Shown: one piece after another, positions 45,915 to 55,373 of the stretch
How positions within the stretch are numbered: position 1 is the stretch's first letter
Layout: each line of letters opens with the position of its first letter
NCBI RefSeq assembly: GCF_001307765.1
Contig: NZ_LKBA01000009.1
Span: 30,399 to 94,398, forward strand
Source: Aliiroseovarius crassostreae
GTDB lineage: Bacteria; Pseudomonadota; Alphaproteobacteria; Rhodobacterales; Rhodobacteraceae
Length of the DNA: 64,000 nt
Direction: 5' to 3'
Program-made: the position numbers and the translations under genes
Notes under the pieces: generated by a model
What the model was told of the DNA's origin: nothing
What the model saw: only the letters and a program-made list of their open reading frames with translations
Databases searched by the model: none

Positions 45915-46685
45915 TCAGTGTGACAGGATCTGGCTCAGGAATTTCTGGGTGCGATCCACCTGCGGATTATCAAAGAACGCGGCTGGCGTGTTCTGTTCGA
46001 CGATCTCGCCGCCATCCATGAAGATCACCCGATCGGCCACCGATCGGGCAAAGGCCATTTCATGCGTGACGCAGATCATGGTCATGCCGGTGTCGGCCAG
46101 CTCGATCATCACGTCCAGCACCTCCTTGATCATTTCGGGATCAAGCGCAGAGGTCGGCTCGTCAAACAGCATTACCGAAGGGTTCATGCACAGCGAACGC
46201 GCGATGGCGACGCGTTGTTGTTGGCCGCCGGACAGCTGGCCGGGATACTTGTCCTTCTGCGCACCGATGCCGACCCGCTCCAGATAGCGGCAGGCGGTTT
46301 CCTCGGCCTCATCGCGCGGCATGTTGCGCGCCCAGACCGGGGCAAAGCACAGGTTGTCGAGGATTGTCATGTGCGGAAACAGGTTGAACTGCTGAAACAC
46401 CATGCCGACCTCGCGGCGGATATGGGTGATGTTCTTGATGTTCTCGTTCAGCACGGTGCCGTTTACGGTGATCATGCCTTCCTGATGCTCTTCCAGGTGG
46501 TTGATGCAGCGGATCAGGGTTGATTTCCCCGATCCCGACGGGCCGCAGATGACGATGCGCTCGCCCTTGGATACGGTCAGGTCGATATCCTTTAGGACAT
46601 GGAACTCGCCGTACCATTTGTTAACCTTTTGCATCTCGATGACGGTTTCGCCGGATGCGATATGGCTTTCGATTTTGACAGTCAT
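45915..46685 (-). CDS. aapP: General L-amino acid ABC transporter ATP-binding protein
   Basis: A 256-residue ATPase of the polar amino acid importer class: Walker [10 protein letters not shown], signature [12 protein letters not shown], Walker [15 protein letters not shown]. The ATG at 46685 is preferred over the upstream start at 46739. It follows aapM by 19 bases. Confidence 0.92.
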   Translation of the reverse strand: MTVKIESHIASGETVIEMQKVNKWYGEFHVLKDIDLTVSKGERIVICGPSGSGKSTLIRCINHLEEHQEGMITVNGTVLNENIKNITHIRREVGMVFQQFNLFPHMTILDNLCFAPVWARNMPRDEAEETACRYLERVGIGAQKDKYPGQLSGGQQQRVAIARSLCMNPSVMLFDEPTSALDPEMIKEVLDVMIELADTGMTMICVTHEMAFARSVADRVIFMDGGEIVEQNTPAAFFDNPQVDRTQKFLSQILSH

Positions 46686-46704
46686 TGGTGTCTCCAGTGT
46701 TCGA

Positions 46705-47805
46705 TTAGCGCGTGGAACCGGCAGGTCCGCGACGTTCAAGAGCGCGTCCGTAAAGGCTGAGGCTGTAGCAGATCAGCCAGTAGACAAAGGCGGCGAATAC
46801 ATAGGCCTCAGCCTGGAAACCCAGCCATTCGGGGTCGAGTGCGGCCCCCCGGACCATGCCCAGGAAATCCAGAAGGCCGACGATGATCACCAGCGAGGTA
46901 TCCTTGAACAGCGCGATGCAGCGTCCGATCAGCGGGGGCAGGACATGGCGCAGTGCCTGGGGCACCACGACAAAGATGATCGTGCGGGCCGGCGACACAC
47001 CCAGCGCAAGCGAGGCCTCAGTCTGTCCCTTGGGGATGGCCTGCAGCCCGCCGCGCACGACCTCGGCCATGTAGGCGGACGAGAACAGGATCATGCCGAT
47101 CTGGATGCGCAGCAGGTTGTTGATCACCAGATCCGGCGGCAGGAACAGCGGCATCATCACCGAAGCCATGAAAAGGATGGTAATCAGCGGAACGCCCCGG
47201 ACCAGTTCGATAAAGGCGACGCAGATTGCCTTGACCGCAGGCGATCCGTAATGGCGCCCCAGCGCCAGCAGAACACCCAGCGGGATCGAGACGATCACAC
47301 CGACCAGCGCCAGCAGCACCGACAGCATCAACCCGCCCCAAAGCGATTGATCAACTTCTTGCATGCCGAAGGCACCGCCGATCATGATCAGGGCAAAGAT
47401 TGGAAGCAGCGCCCAGGCTACGATCAGGGCAATTCCGCGGATCCGGTCGGCATATGTAAACCCGGCCAGAACCAGCAGCGCAATCGTGGCGATGGCGGGG
47501 CGCCAGGACAGGTCCTGTGGATAGACACCGACCATCAGAACCTCGAACTTCGCTTGCAGGAAGGGCCAGCAGGCACCCGCGTTTTGCCGACATGTCTCGT
47601 CGTTGCCGAAGAAGGTGGCGTTGATCAGCAGCCACTCGATCAGATTGGGGACAACGGCCAGCAGTACCGCTAGAAGGGACAGCGTGATTGCGGTGTCCTT
47701 CCAGCCGCCGAACATATTGGCGCGCAGCCAGGCGATCGGTCCGATCTGTGACGCGGGTGCCGGGCGCGCGGCTTTGGGCTGGAACAGGATGGAATCTTGA
47801 GACAT
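46705..47805 (-). CDS. aapM: General L-amino acid ABC transporter permease AapM
   Basis: A 366-residue inner-membrane permease. The HisM-type permease domain is in the C-terminal half ([54 protein letters not shown] loop [32 protein letters not shown]). The ATG at 47805 follows a short distance after aapQ. It pairs with AapQ. Confidence 0.92.
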   Translation of the reverse strand: MSQDSILFQPKAARPAPASQIGPIAWLRANMFGGWKDTAITLSLLAVLLAVVPNLIEWLLINATFFGNDETCRQNAGACWPFLQAKFEVLMVGVYPQDLSWRPAIATIALLVLAGFTYADRIRGIALIVAWALLPIFALIMIGGAFGMQEVDQSLWGGLMLSVLLALVGVIVSIPLGVLLALGRHYGSPAVKAICVAFIELVRGVPLITILFMASVMMPLFLPPDLVINNLLRIQIGMILFSSAYMAEVVRGGLQAIPKGQTEASLALGVSPARTIIFVVVPQALRHVLPPLIGRCIALFKDTSLVIIVGLLDFLGMVRGAALDPEWLGFQAEAYVFAAFVYWLICYSLSLYGRALERRGPAGSTR

Positions 47806-47809
47806 TGCG

Positions 47810-48982
47810 TTACCTTTCAACAAGCTGCACACGGGCGTTCAGCGTGTTCATGCCCAGCGAGATGATGAGGTTGATGGTCAGATAGACCGCCATCCACATT
47901 GCGATAATTTCGATCGCCTGACCGTTCTGGCCGATGATCGTCCCCCCGACCGAAACCATGTCGGGATAACCGATCGCTACGGCGAGAGAGCTGTTCTTGA
48001 CCAGGCTGGCATAGTCGTTGGTGGTTGCAGGGATCGTCACGCGAAGCGCCTGCGGCAGCAGAACCATCCGCGTCACCACGCCGCTGGAAACACCCAGGGC
48101 ATTGGCGGCTTCGATCTGTCCGGCATGAACCGACTGGATGCCACTGCGCACGTTTTCGGCGACATACGCTGCGGTATAGAGAACCAGACCGATCAGCAGC
48201 GAGGCAAACTCGGGTTTGATCGACAGACCGCCTTTGAAGTTGAACCCTTTGTAGACCGGCAGTTCACTGGTCAGAGGCTGCCCGCTGGCCAGAAAGGCGA
48301 GCCCGCTCAGGGCAAGGAAGATCGTCAGCCCACCGCGAAGCCCGGGCACCGAACGGCCGGTACGCACCTTATAGGATTTGGCCCAACGCCAGAACATCAC
48401 CGCCAGAACCAGCGCCACGGCAGAGGCCCCAAGAAACAGTCCGATCCCGTCTTCGGCAACCGGCCGGGGCAGGTAGAACCCGCGTTTGGACAGGAAGATA
48501 CCGTCGCTCAGCGCGATGGCATCGCGCGGATGCGGCAATGCGGCCAGCACCACCGTATAGATGAAGAAAAGCGTCAGCAGCAGTGGCAGGTTGCGCAGGG
48601 TCTCGACGTAAATGGCTGCGCCCTTGGCCAGCAGCCAGTTGCGCGATACCCGCGCGACGCCGATGACGATCCCCAGCAGGGTTGAGAACACGATGGCCAG
48701 AACCGAGACAAAGAGCGTGTTCAGGATCCCGACCAGAAAGGCATATCCGTAGCTACGGGTCGGGGAATAGTCGATCAGACTGTCGCCGATGGGCAGGCCC
48801 GCCTCATGGCCGAGAAAGGCGAAACCGCTCTCGATCCCACGGATGGCCAGGTTTTCCTGCGTATTCGTGAACAGGACATAAAGGATCGCGAGTACGACGA
48901 ACAATACCCCTCCCTGTGACAGGAGTGAGCCCGGGGACCAGGCTGCCGTTTTCTTGGATGAAGGCATATCAGGATTCACCAT
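47810..48982 (-). CDS. aapQ: General L-amino acid ABC transporter permease AapQ
   Basis: A 390-residue inner-membrane permease with the long N-terminal and central periplasmic insertions of AapQ. The permease core includes LGIVIGVARVSRNWLLAKGAAIYVETLRNLPLLLTLFFIY and the EAA loop EAANALGVSSGVVTRMVLLPQALRVTIPATTNDY. A later ATG at 48967 is possible. It is second in aapJQMP. Confidence 0.92.
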   Translation of the reverse strand: MVNPDMPSSKKTAAWSPGSLLSQGGVLFVVLAILYVLFTNTQENLAIRGIESGFAFLGHEAGLPIGDSLIDYSPTRSYGYAFLVGILNTLFVSVLAIVFSTLLGIVIGVARVSRNWLLAKGAAIYVETLRNLPLLLTLFFIYTVVLAALPHPRDAIALSDGIFLSKRGFYLPRPVAEDGIGLFLGASAVALVLAVMFWRWAKSYKVRTGRSVPGLRGGLTIFLALSGLAFLASGQPLTSELPVYKGFNFKGGLSIKPEFASLLIGLVLYTAAYVAENVRSGIQSVHAGQIEAANALGVSSGVVTRMVLLPQALRVTIPATTNDYASLVKNSSLAVAIGYPDMVSVGGTIIGQNGQAIEIIAMWMAVYLTINLIISLGMNTLNARVQLVER

Positions 48983-49048
48983 TCTGTTTCTGAGGACGGT
49001 CGACCCAAAAGGCCGACCGCGAGTGTTTCAGATCAAGGATAGGAGCTA

Positions 49049-50062
49049 TCAGCGAACCGGCATCGCATAGAGAATGCCGCCATCGGTCCACAGCGCGTTT
49101 ACGCCGCGCTCCAGACCCAGCGTTGCGGTCAGGTTGCGCTCATAGATCTCGCCATAGTTGCCAACCGCGCTGATCGTATCGACCATCCACGTGCTGTTCA
49201 GCCCGAGGAAACCACCGGTGTCGCCGGACGTTCCCAACAGTCGCTGGATGCTCGGATTGGTCGAGCTTTCCTTCATCTCGGCAACATTGGCCTGGGTCAC
49301 ACCCATTTCCTCTGCGGTGATCAGCCCGTATACGACCCAGGTCACGATGTCCTTCCACTGGTTGTCGCCATGTGCGACAAACGGGGCGAGGGGCTCTTTC
49401 GAGATGATCTCGGGCAGGATCTTGTGTGCCGACGGGTCAGCAAAGCCCGCGCGGAAGGCCGCAAGCTGGCTGGAATCCGTGGTCAGGGCGTCACACCGGC
49501 CCGAGGCATAGGCCTCGACCGCCTCGCGTTTTCCCTCGAAGACCACCGGCTCAAGGGTCAGACCGTTGGCACGGGCGAAATCGGCCATGTTAAGCTCGGT
49601 CGTGGTGCCCGTCGTCAGACAGACGGTCGCCGCGTCCAGTTCCTTCGCACTGGTTACACCAGCATCGGCGCGCACCATGAAGCCCTGACCATCGTAATAG
49701 ACGACCGAGGTGAAATCGACGCCTTCGGCCGAATCACGCTTCATGGTCCAGGTGGTGGTGCGCGAGGTCATGTCAACCTGACCGCTGGAAACGGCCAGCA
49801 CCTTTTGCTTGGAGGCCAGAGGCACGAACTGCACGGCGTTTGCATCGCCCAGCGTTGCCGCCGCGACCGCACGGCAGATGTCCGCGTCCAGACCGGTCCA
49901 GACCCCTTCGGAGTTCGGGTTCGAGAAGCCCGGCACGCCTTCGCTGACACCACAGGCCAGTTCGCCTGCCGCCCGGACATCGTCCAGCTTGCCCGCATGG
50001 GCGCTGGTCGCCATCGCGGCAATCGCTGTTGCCAGGATCACGAGTGATTTTTGGTTCCGCAT
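49049..50062 (-). CDS. aapJ: General L-amino acid ABC transporter binding protein AapJ
   Basis: A 337-residue secreted protein. Signal peptide MRNQKSLVILATAIAAMATSAHA precedes the mature AapJ-type domain (LACGVSEGVPGFSNPNSEGVWTGLDADICRAVAAATLGD; ending GVNALWTDGGILYAMPVR). The ATG at 50062 follows GGGAGGATAAA. It is first in a six-gene minus-strand operon aapJ-Q-M-P, Na/Pi cotransporter, LuxR regulator. The ligand may differ from that of standard AapJ, given the phosphate-related neighbours. Confidence 0.92.
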   Translation of the reverse strand: MRNQKSLVILATAIAAMATSAHAGKLDDVRAAGELACGVSEGVPGFSNPNSEGVWTGLDADICRAVAAATLGDANAVQFVPLASKQKVLAVSSGQVDMTSRTTTWTMKRDSAEGVDFTSVVYYDGQGFMVRADAGVTSAKELDAATVCLTTGTTTELNMADFARANGLTLEPVVFEGKREAVEAYASGRCDALTTDSSQLAAFRAGFADPSAHKILPEIISKEPLAPFVAHGDNQWKDIVTWVVYGLITAEEMGVTQANVAEMKESSTNPSIQRLLGTSGDTGGFLGLNSTWMVDTISAVGNYGEIYERNLTATLGLERGVNALWTDGGILYAMPVR

Positions 50063-50390
50063 TTTATCCTCCCAGTTCTGCGTCACGCGCGGCCTTGTGT
50101 CCCTGTTGCAGGCATCGACCGGCTTAAGGGCAAGACTAGGTAGAGGCCCGCCATCGGGATATTGGCCTGAAGGGGGAGGCGGGCGGTTTTCGGGCCCTAC
50201 CCGATCGCCCGATCCGGCACCAGGGGACTAGTCCTTATGGATGAATTCGATTTTAACGTCATATTATCAATGTCTTGTCATCCCCGTTTTGGGACACCAC
50301 TCCCCGAGTGGCCTCGTCATTCAGGCGTATTGGTCATTCGCCGCGATGGGGTCATACCTGAGGTGTTCAGGGCAGGAGAGGAGAAATACG
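50063..50390. promoter_or_regulatory. Divergent promoter region between aapJ and the serB-like operon
   Basis: The 328 bp contain no supported gene. A 10-bp palindrome GGACTAGTCC at 50225-50234 and a related GACTAGG at 50133-50139 are candidate sites for the LuxR-type regulator. An AT-rich stretch at about 50245-50275 may hold the promoter for the plus-strand operon. Confidence 0.45.
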
Positions 50391-51269
50391 ATGACAAGAT
50401 TTCTGATGATACCAGGTGAAAACGGTGCGAGCGCGGCCAATTTCGCCGACTTTGTCAGCCATGTCGGCGCCACTGCGGGGCCGGCCACGTCTTCATCGAC
50501 GCACATATTCGATACATCACCGACCGCTGGTGAACCCGTTGGCGAACGGGCCCGGTTGCGCGAAATGGCCGCACGACAGGGGATGGATATCTGTTTCCTG
50601 CGCGGCAATCCGTTCAAGCATCAGTTGCTGGTGGCGGATATGGAAGCGACGATCATTCTCGATGAAATGCTCGACCTTCTGGCCGAGGAACGCGGCCAGG
50701 GTACCGAGGTCGCCGCAATCACGGCCCGTGCCATGGCGGGCGAACTGGACTTTGCCCAGTCGCTGACCGAGCGCACCCGGCTGTTGGCAGGAACTCCGCT
50801 GGCCCAGCTTGAGGCGCTCTGCCAGCGTATCCGGCTGGCCCCCGGCGCCCGGGCGCTGGTGCAGACCATGCGCACAGCAGGCGCCCGCACGGTTCTGGTA
50901 ACTGGCGGCTATGGGATCTTCGCTCAAGAGGTCGCCCGGCTTTGTGGGTTCGATCATGTGGTGGCTAACAATCCGGTGATTGAGGGGGGCGTCATGACCG
51001 GTGCGCTCGAATTGCCGATCTGTTCCGCCGAGACCAAGCGCGAAGTGCTGTTGGCCGAATGCGCCGCCCTAGGCATCGGACCGGAAATAGCCTGTTGCAT
51101 TGGCGATGGAGCAAATGACATGTTGATGCTGCGGGCCTGTGGCCTGCCGGTCAGCTATAGGGGGAAACCGGTCGTGCAGGAAATCGTCGATCTTAACATT
51201 ACGCAGGGCGACCTGACCGCCGCGCTGTTCGCGCAGGGCTTTACTGCAGAAGAGATCGAGAGGCGGTGA
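50391..51269 (+). CDS. SerB-like HAD phosphatase with altered catalytic motif
   Basis: A 292-residue HAD phosphatase close to phosphoserine phosphatase SerB. Motif I is D83-M-E85-A-T87 rather than the usual DxDST, so the general acid/base Asp is Glu. Motif II is TGGYG instead of SGGF, and motif III GDGANDMLML is intact. The N-terminal 75 residues replace the usual ACT-like region. The ATG at 50391 follows GAGAGGAGAAA. It overlaps the next gene and heads an operon with an amino acid-type binding protein and a kinase. It would release phosphate from phosphoserine or a related phospho-compound in the cytoplasm; activity with the DxE motif needs testing. Confidence 0.78.
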   Translation: MTRFLMIPGENGASAANFADFVSHVGATAGPATSSSTHIFDTSPTAGEPVGERARLREMAARQGMDICFLRGNPFKHQLLVADMEATIILDEMLDLLAEERGQGTEVAAITARAMAGELDFAQSLTERTRLLAGTPLAQLEALCQRIRLAPGARALVQTMRTAGARTVLVTGGYGIFAQEVARLCGFDHVVANNPVIEGGVMTGALELPICSAETKREVLLAECAALGIGPEIACCIGDGANDMLMLRACGLPVSYRGKPVVQEIVDLNITQGDLTAALFAQGFTAEEIERR

Positions 51270-52267
51270 TGCAGTTTCGCGGTGCGATGATACTTGGTCT
51301 TTGGCTGGCGGCTGCGCTGAGCGCACAGGCCAGCGAGGGCGATACTGGCACTGCGATCCGGGATCGCGGCTATCTGCTGTGTGGCGTCGGCAATGATGAT
51401 CCGGGTTTTGCAACGCTGCGCTATGATGGCGAATGGACCGGGTTCGACGTCGATTTCTGCCGCGCGGTGGCGGCGGCCATACTGGGCGACGCAACGGCGG
51501 TGGAATTTGTTCCGTTGGACAGCCTGAACCGGCTTGAGGTTCTGGCCCGGGGCGAGGTGGATGTATTGTTTCGCACCACCACCTATACCTTTGACCGGGA
51601 CGTGAACGCCGCGCTCGAATTCCCGGCCATCACCTATTATGACAGCCAGAAAGTGCTGGTCTATGCCGATACAGGCGCCCGCACTCTTTCGGATCTGGCC
51701 GGCAAGACGATCTGCGCCAATTCCGGCACCACCAGCATCACCAATATCCGTCAAAGGATCGACAGTATGGGCGGCGAGATCGGCATTCAGGAATACGCCT
51801 CGCAGGCGGGGCGGTGGCGGGCGTTTTTTGGACGGGAATGCGAGGCGGTGACCGCCGATGGCAGCGATCTGGCCGCGATGATGGCAAGCCGCCCCGGCTA
51901 TCGTGACGATTTTGTCCTGCTCGGGGACGAGATCGCGAACGAGCCGCTGGGACCGGTCGTGCGCGAGGATGACCGGCAATGGGAGCAGATCGTCCGCTGG
52001 GTGATCAACCTGACCCTGGTCGCCGAGACAGCCGGGATCGGACAGACCAGCAATCCGGAAGAGATTGCCAGTCTTCCCCTGCCTGCAGGCTCCGATCTGG
52101 GTGTGGTTGACACCTGGGAGGCAGAGGTGATCCGCCAGGTTGGCAATTACGGTGATATCTTCAGCCGCAATCTGGGTGACGGCTCTGAGCTGAGGATGGC
52201 GCGCGGGCGCAACGCGCTCTGGACGGACGGCGGCCTGATGTATCCCCTGCCGATGACACCGCCATGA
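51269..52267 (+). CDS. AapJ-like periplasmic binding protein without its own permease
   Basis: A 332-residue secreted protein with signal peptide MQFRGAMILGLWLAAALSAQA. The mature part is an AapJ paralogue (LLCGVGNDDPGFATLRYDGEWTGFDVDFCRAVAAAILGDATAVEFVPL; ending GRNALWTDGGLMYPLP). Its ATG overlaps the serB-like stop by one base, and its stop overlaps the kinase start (ATGA). This tight coupling to a sensor kinase, not to a permease, suggests it presents ligand to the kinase, though it could also serve the aapQMP complex. A GTG at 51266 is an alternative start. Confidence 0.85.
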   Translation: MQFRGAMILGLWLAAALSAQASEGDTGTAIRDRGYLLCGVGNDDPGFATLRYDGEWTGFDVDFCRAVAAAILGDATAVEFVPLDSLNRLEVLARGEVDVLFRTTTYTFDRDVNAALEFPAITYYDSQKVLVYADTGARTLSDLAGKTICANSGTTSITNIRQRIDSMGGEIGIQEYASQAGRWRAFFGRECEAVTADGSDLAAMMASRPGYRDDFVLLGDEIANEPLGPVVREDDRQWEQIVRWVINLTLVAETAGIGQTSNPEEIASLPLPAGSDLGVVDTWEAEVIRQVGNYGDIFSRNLGDGSELRMARGRNALWTDGGLMYPLPMTPP

Positions 52268-54432
52268 TACGCAGGGTGCAGGTAAGTGTTGGGCGGATCG
52301 TCTTTCTGGCGCTGTTCTGCATGTCACTTGGGGCGTTGGCGATCGGCTTTGTCTCGGTTTATGGCGCCCAAACCTTTCGCCAGGAATTCGAGCGGCTGGT
52401 CGACGAGGACCTGCCGCAGGCGACGGTGGCAACCCGACTGAACGCCGAGATCCTCGGGCTGACCAGTCTGGTCGGATTGCTGGTCTCCGCCGAGACCGAG
52501 ATCGCTGCGGCCACCACCCTTATTCAGCTTCAGGATCAGCTCGACGCGATCGAACGGCAAAGCCGCGACCTGAGCGGTTTTACCCTGCGGCCCGGCGAAT
52601 ACTCCGATATCGAAACCGCGCTGGCCCAGCTCACCGAAAACCTGGATAGCTTGGTCGCGCTGAACACACTTCGCCTGCGCAGTGAGGCCGGGATGCTCGC
52701 ATTGTCGGAGCGGGCAACCGGGGTATCCGCCGAACCGGACGCGCGGCTGGCCTTCCTGCTCTGGCGTCAGGACCTTGATGCCGCGAACTGGACGCGCGAG
52801 CTCCGTGCGCTGGGGCAGCGGCTTGACGCGTTGTTCGCCCCGGACCAGACCCGCCCGCTGGCGGTGATCGGGCACGAGATGCTGGCAATGCGCCGAACCC
52901 TGCTGGAAACGGAAACCGTGCTTCGCGGACGGCTCAAGAACCATATCCAGCTGTCCTATCGGCTGGCCGACAGCACCCGGTTCATGTCCTCGCGCCTGAT
53001 TTCCGGGGCCAACCAGCGCGGCGATGCCATCCTGTCACTGATTCGGACGAATATGTACCTGATCCTGATCAGTTTTCTGATCTTTGCGACGATCAGTGCG
53101 TTCATCTACACTTTTCTGGACAAGCAGGTGGTCGGTCGAGTGCAGAAACTGACCCAGCGCATCCGCGCCTATGAAGGGAGCGGACGCGAGCCTGATCCGG
53201 TTGGGCGCAACGAGATTACCCTGATCGAGACGGCCTTTTCGAACTTGACCGCAACGATCGCCGAACGCGAGGGTCGTCTTGTTGCGCTGAACCAATTGGC
53301 CAGCGACGCCCGGCTTGAGGCGGAGGAGGCCAACAGGTCGAAGTCAGAGCTTCTGGCCGCGGCCAGCCATGACCTGCGTCAGCCAGTGCACGCCATGGGG
53401 CTTTTGATCGGCGGCATCGACCGCAGTGCGCTGGATGTCGCCTCGTGCGAAACTCTGGATCAGCTGGCGCGGCTGACGCAGGAAACGATGCAGCTGTTCA
53501 ATTCGATCCTCGACCTGTCAAAGCTGCAAGCCGGAACCTTTACCGCAGCACAAGAGCCGATCCGGCTGGCCGAGTTGTTCGGGCGCATAGAGGCCGCGTT
53601 CGGAAAACGCGCCGAACTGGCGGGTGCAACTCTGGACATTGCGCGGCCGGCATCTGACCTCTGCGTACTTGGCGACGATCAGGCGCTTTATCGCATCCTG
53701 GGTAACCTGATTGACAATGCGATCCAGTATGCGGGCGGCGGGCACATCAGACTTCATTGTGCCATAGAAGGGGAAAACTGCACCATCACGGTCGAAGATG
53801 ATGGGCCCGGCTTTGTTCTGGATGGCGACAAACCGGATATGTCCGGTCGCAGGCAAAGCAGTGCAGGTTACGGTCTGGGCCTGTCGATCTGCTTTGCCCT
53901 GGCGAAGGCGATGCAAAGCCAGATGACGATTGATCGGCCCGAGGCGGGCGGGATGCGGTTCTCACTGCCGCTGCCGCAGGTCGTCCTGACAGAGGCACAC
54001 CCTCGGGCGCTGCCGGATTCGTTGCTCGGGGGCACCGCGCTTGACGGGGTAAGCATTATCCTTCTCGAAGACGAGCCCGAAGTGCGCGCCGCGACCCTTC
54101 AAAGCCTCAGGCGTCTGAAGTGCGACGTCACGGACTGCGCGTCGCGGGAGGATGCACGGCGGCTCATCTCACAACAGACAGGGCCGTTCCTGTTGATCAC
54201 CGATCTGGATCTTGGACGAGGACATCAGGTCTGCTCGCTCGTTGACGAGGTGCTGGAGACTGCCGCGGGTCTTGCCGGTGTCATCGTCACCACGGCCAGT
54301 CCTGCTGCGGTACCAGAGGCCTGGCGCCGGACGGGCAATGTCGCCGTTCTGGAAAAACCGTTCTCAGTCAGTCGACTGGTGCGTCTGGTCCGTTTCCTAG
54401 CCAAACGGCGCAATAGTATTAGCGACACCTGA
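52264..54432 (+). CDS. Hybrid sensor histidine kinase with periplasmic domain and C-terminal receiver
   Basis: A 722-residue membrane kinase. TM1 spans about residues 10-32, a mostly helical periplasmic domain about 33-262, and TM2 about 263-285. The HisKA box has His369 (AASHDLRQPVHAMG), followed by the N box (GNLIDNAIQYA), G1 (EDDGPGF) and G2 (GYGLGLSI). The receiver has Asp602/Glu603, phospho-acceptor Asp647 (LLITDLDLG) and Lys698. The DLRQP-type kinases usually signal to LuxR-type regulators, matching the one at 43533. Its start overlaps the binding-protein stop. Confidence 0.9.
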   Translation: MIRRVQVSVGRIVFLALFCMSLGALAIGFVSVYGAQTFRQEFERLVDEDLPQATVATRLNAEILGLTSLVGLLVSAETEIAAATTLIQLQDQLDAIERQSRDLSGFTLRPGEYSDIETALAQLTENLDSLVALNTLRLRSEAGMLALSERATGVSAEPDARLAFLLWRQDLDAANWTRELRALGQRLDALFAPDQTRPLAVIGHEMLAMRRTLLETETVLRGRLKNHIQLSYRLADSTRFMSSRLISGANQRGDAILSLIRTNMYLILISFLIFATISAFIYTFLDKQVVGRVQKLTQRIRAYEGSGREPDPVGRNEITLIETAFSNLTATIAEREGRLVALNQLASDARLEAEEANRSKSELLAAASHDLRQPVHAMGLLIGGIDRSALDVASCETLDQLARLTQETMQLFNSILDLSKLQAGTFTAAQEPIRLAELFGRIEAAFGKRAELAGATLDIARPASDLCVLGDDQALYRILGNLIDNAIQYAGGGHIRLHCAIEGENCTITVEDDGPGFVLDGDKPDMSGRRQSSAGYGLGLSICFALAKAMQSQMTIDRPEAGGMRFSLPLPQVVLTEAHPRALPDSLLGGTALDGVSIILLEDEPEVRAATLQSLRRLKCDVTDCASREDARRLISQQTGPFLLITDLDLGRGHQVCSLVDEVLETAAGLAGVIVTTASPAAVPEAWRRTGNVAVLEKPFSVSRLVRLVRFLAKRRNSISDT

Positions 54433-54572
54433 ACCGCGCCTCCTATTGGCCATGATGCCAGCGGCGCTGGCCGTAACCTCCGCCCTTATCTTTTCGAGAG
54501 ATTTCCCCCAGGGTGTTTCCCATGACCTCGTGAACGATTGACACAGGCGGCATATCTAATTGACTGAAGGAG
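54433..54572. other. Intergenic stretch after the hybrid kinase
   Basis: A stem GCCAGC-GGC-GCTGGC at 54457-54471 lies 25 bp after the kinase stop, a weak terminator candidate without a U-tract. No gene is seen in the remainder. Confidence 0.35.
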
Positions 54573-54656
54573 GTTTCACTGAAACGCTCGAAACCTACTG
54601 ATGTTGCGGGCGTTTCGAAATCAACTTGTGTCTCAAGTTAATCTCGAAACGCTTTA
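54573..54656. repeat. Palindromic hairpin repeat, second copy
   Basis: From about 54581 it matches 59983-60056 almost base for base, including CTCGAAACCTACTGATGTTG. It forms a hairpin with arms GCGTTTCGAAATCAACTTG (54610-54628) and CAAGTTAATCTCGAAACGC (54634-54652), with two mismatches. A small palindrome, GTTTCA-C-TGAAAC, lies at its left edge. Its right end runs into the stop of the neighbouring gene and supplies that gene's last codons. Confidence 0.65.
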
Positions 54657-55372
54657 GCGCGCCAGCACATGTCGCACGCCGGATCACCTTTTGACAAAGT
54701 AACAGGGCGGGTGTAGTGCCCGCGATCACCGTCTCCTGCAATGATATCCGCACCAGGCCAGTCATAGGTGCACCAACTGCGTCTAAATACCTCCAGAACC
54801 CTGGGGTCGTTGGTTTCCTCAGAAAGACGGCGCGCAAAGGACTGCGGCGGACAATGAGTGAAACGGGTGAGGATGTCGTCGCCTTGACGTATGATACGAA
54901 CTTCGTACCCAGGCGCCCCCGGTGCGTTGAACGGAAACCAGAGCAACATGCGAATTGTCCAGCGTAGACGCCGCCCGGGATCTCGTGTGATTAACCCGAT
55001 GACGGAAGTGCTGGGTAAGAGCAACCTGCGATAGATGCCCCAGCCGAGGTCACTGACGATTTGAGCAGCAACATTTGGTTCCACCCCAAGTTTTCGCAAA
55101 ACACGGTCTGCAGAAACTGTGTAGATTGTCGCCTCAACCATCAACTGGTTGCCAAAGGACGGCAGGTTTTCCAGCCCTGCCACCGGGCGTAGCGTGTCCA
55201 CGTCAGCTTTCATATCTGCAATAAACTTCTCTATTTCCCTCTCAAGCCAGCGGATCTGACGTCCCTCAGCGTCGACAAGCGAGCGATCGACCAAAACACG
55301 CTTGGCCGCTTTTACGACAACGCGCCGAAACCTATAGCTGACGATGCGCCATCTGAGCGGCGGGGTGTCCAT
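54638..55372 (-). CDS. L-2-amino-thiazoline-4-carboxylic acid hydrolase family protein
   Basis: A 244-residue protein that fits the ATC hydrolase family, named for opening L-2-amino-thiazoline-4-carboxylate toward cysteine. Family-like features are the central ATIYTVSADRVLRKLGV segment, the RWTIRMLLWFPFNAPG region and the C-terminal acidic/Cys cluster SKGDPACDMCW. The start at 55372 follows the previous gene's stop by one base. The last six residues (AKAFRD) and the stop are encoded by the hairpin repeat, so the native C-terminus was replaced. Its place in a metal-efflux operon hints at thiol supply, but this is inference. Confidence 0.65.
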   Translation of the reverse strand: MDTPPLRWRIVSYRFRRVVVKAAKRVLVDRSLVDAEGRQIRWLEREIEKFIADMKADVDTLRPVAGLENLPSFGNQLMVEATIYTVSADRVLRKLGVEPNVAAQIVSDLGWGIYRRLLLPSTSVIGLITRDPGRRLRWTIRMLLWFPFNAPGAPGYEVRIIRQGDDILTRFTHCPPQSFARRLSEETNDPRVLEVFRRSWCTYDWPGADIIAGDGDRGHYTRPVTLSKGDPACDMCWRAKAFRD

Positions 55373-55373
55373 A

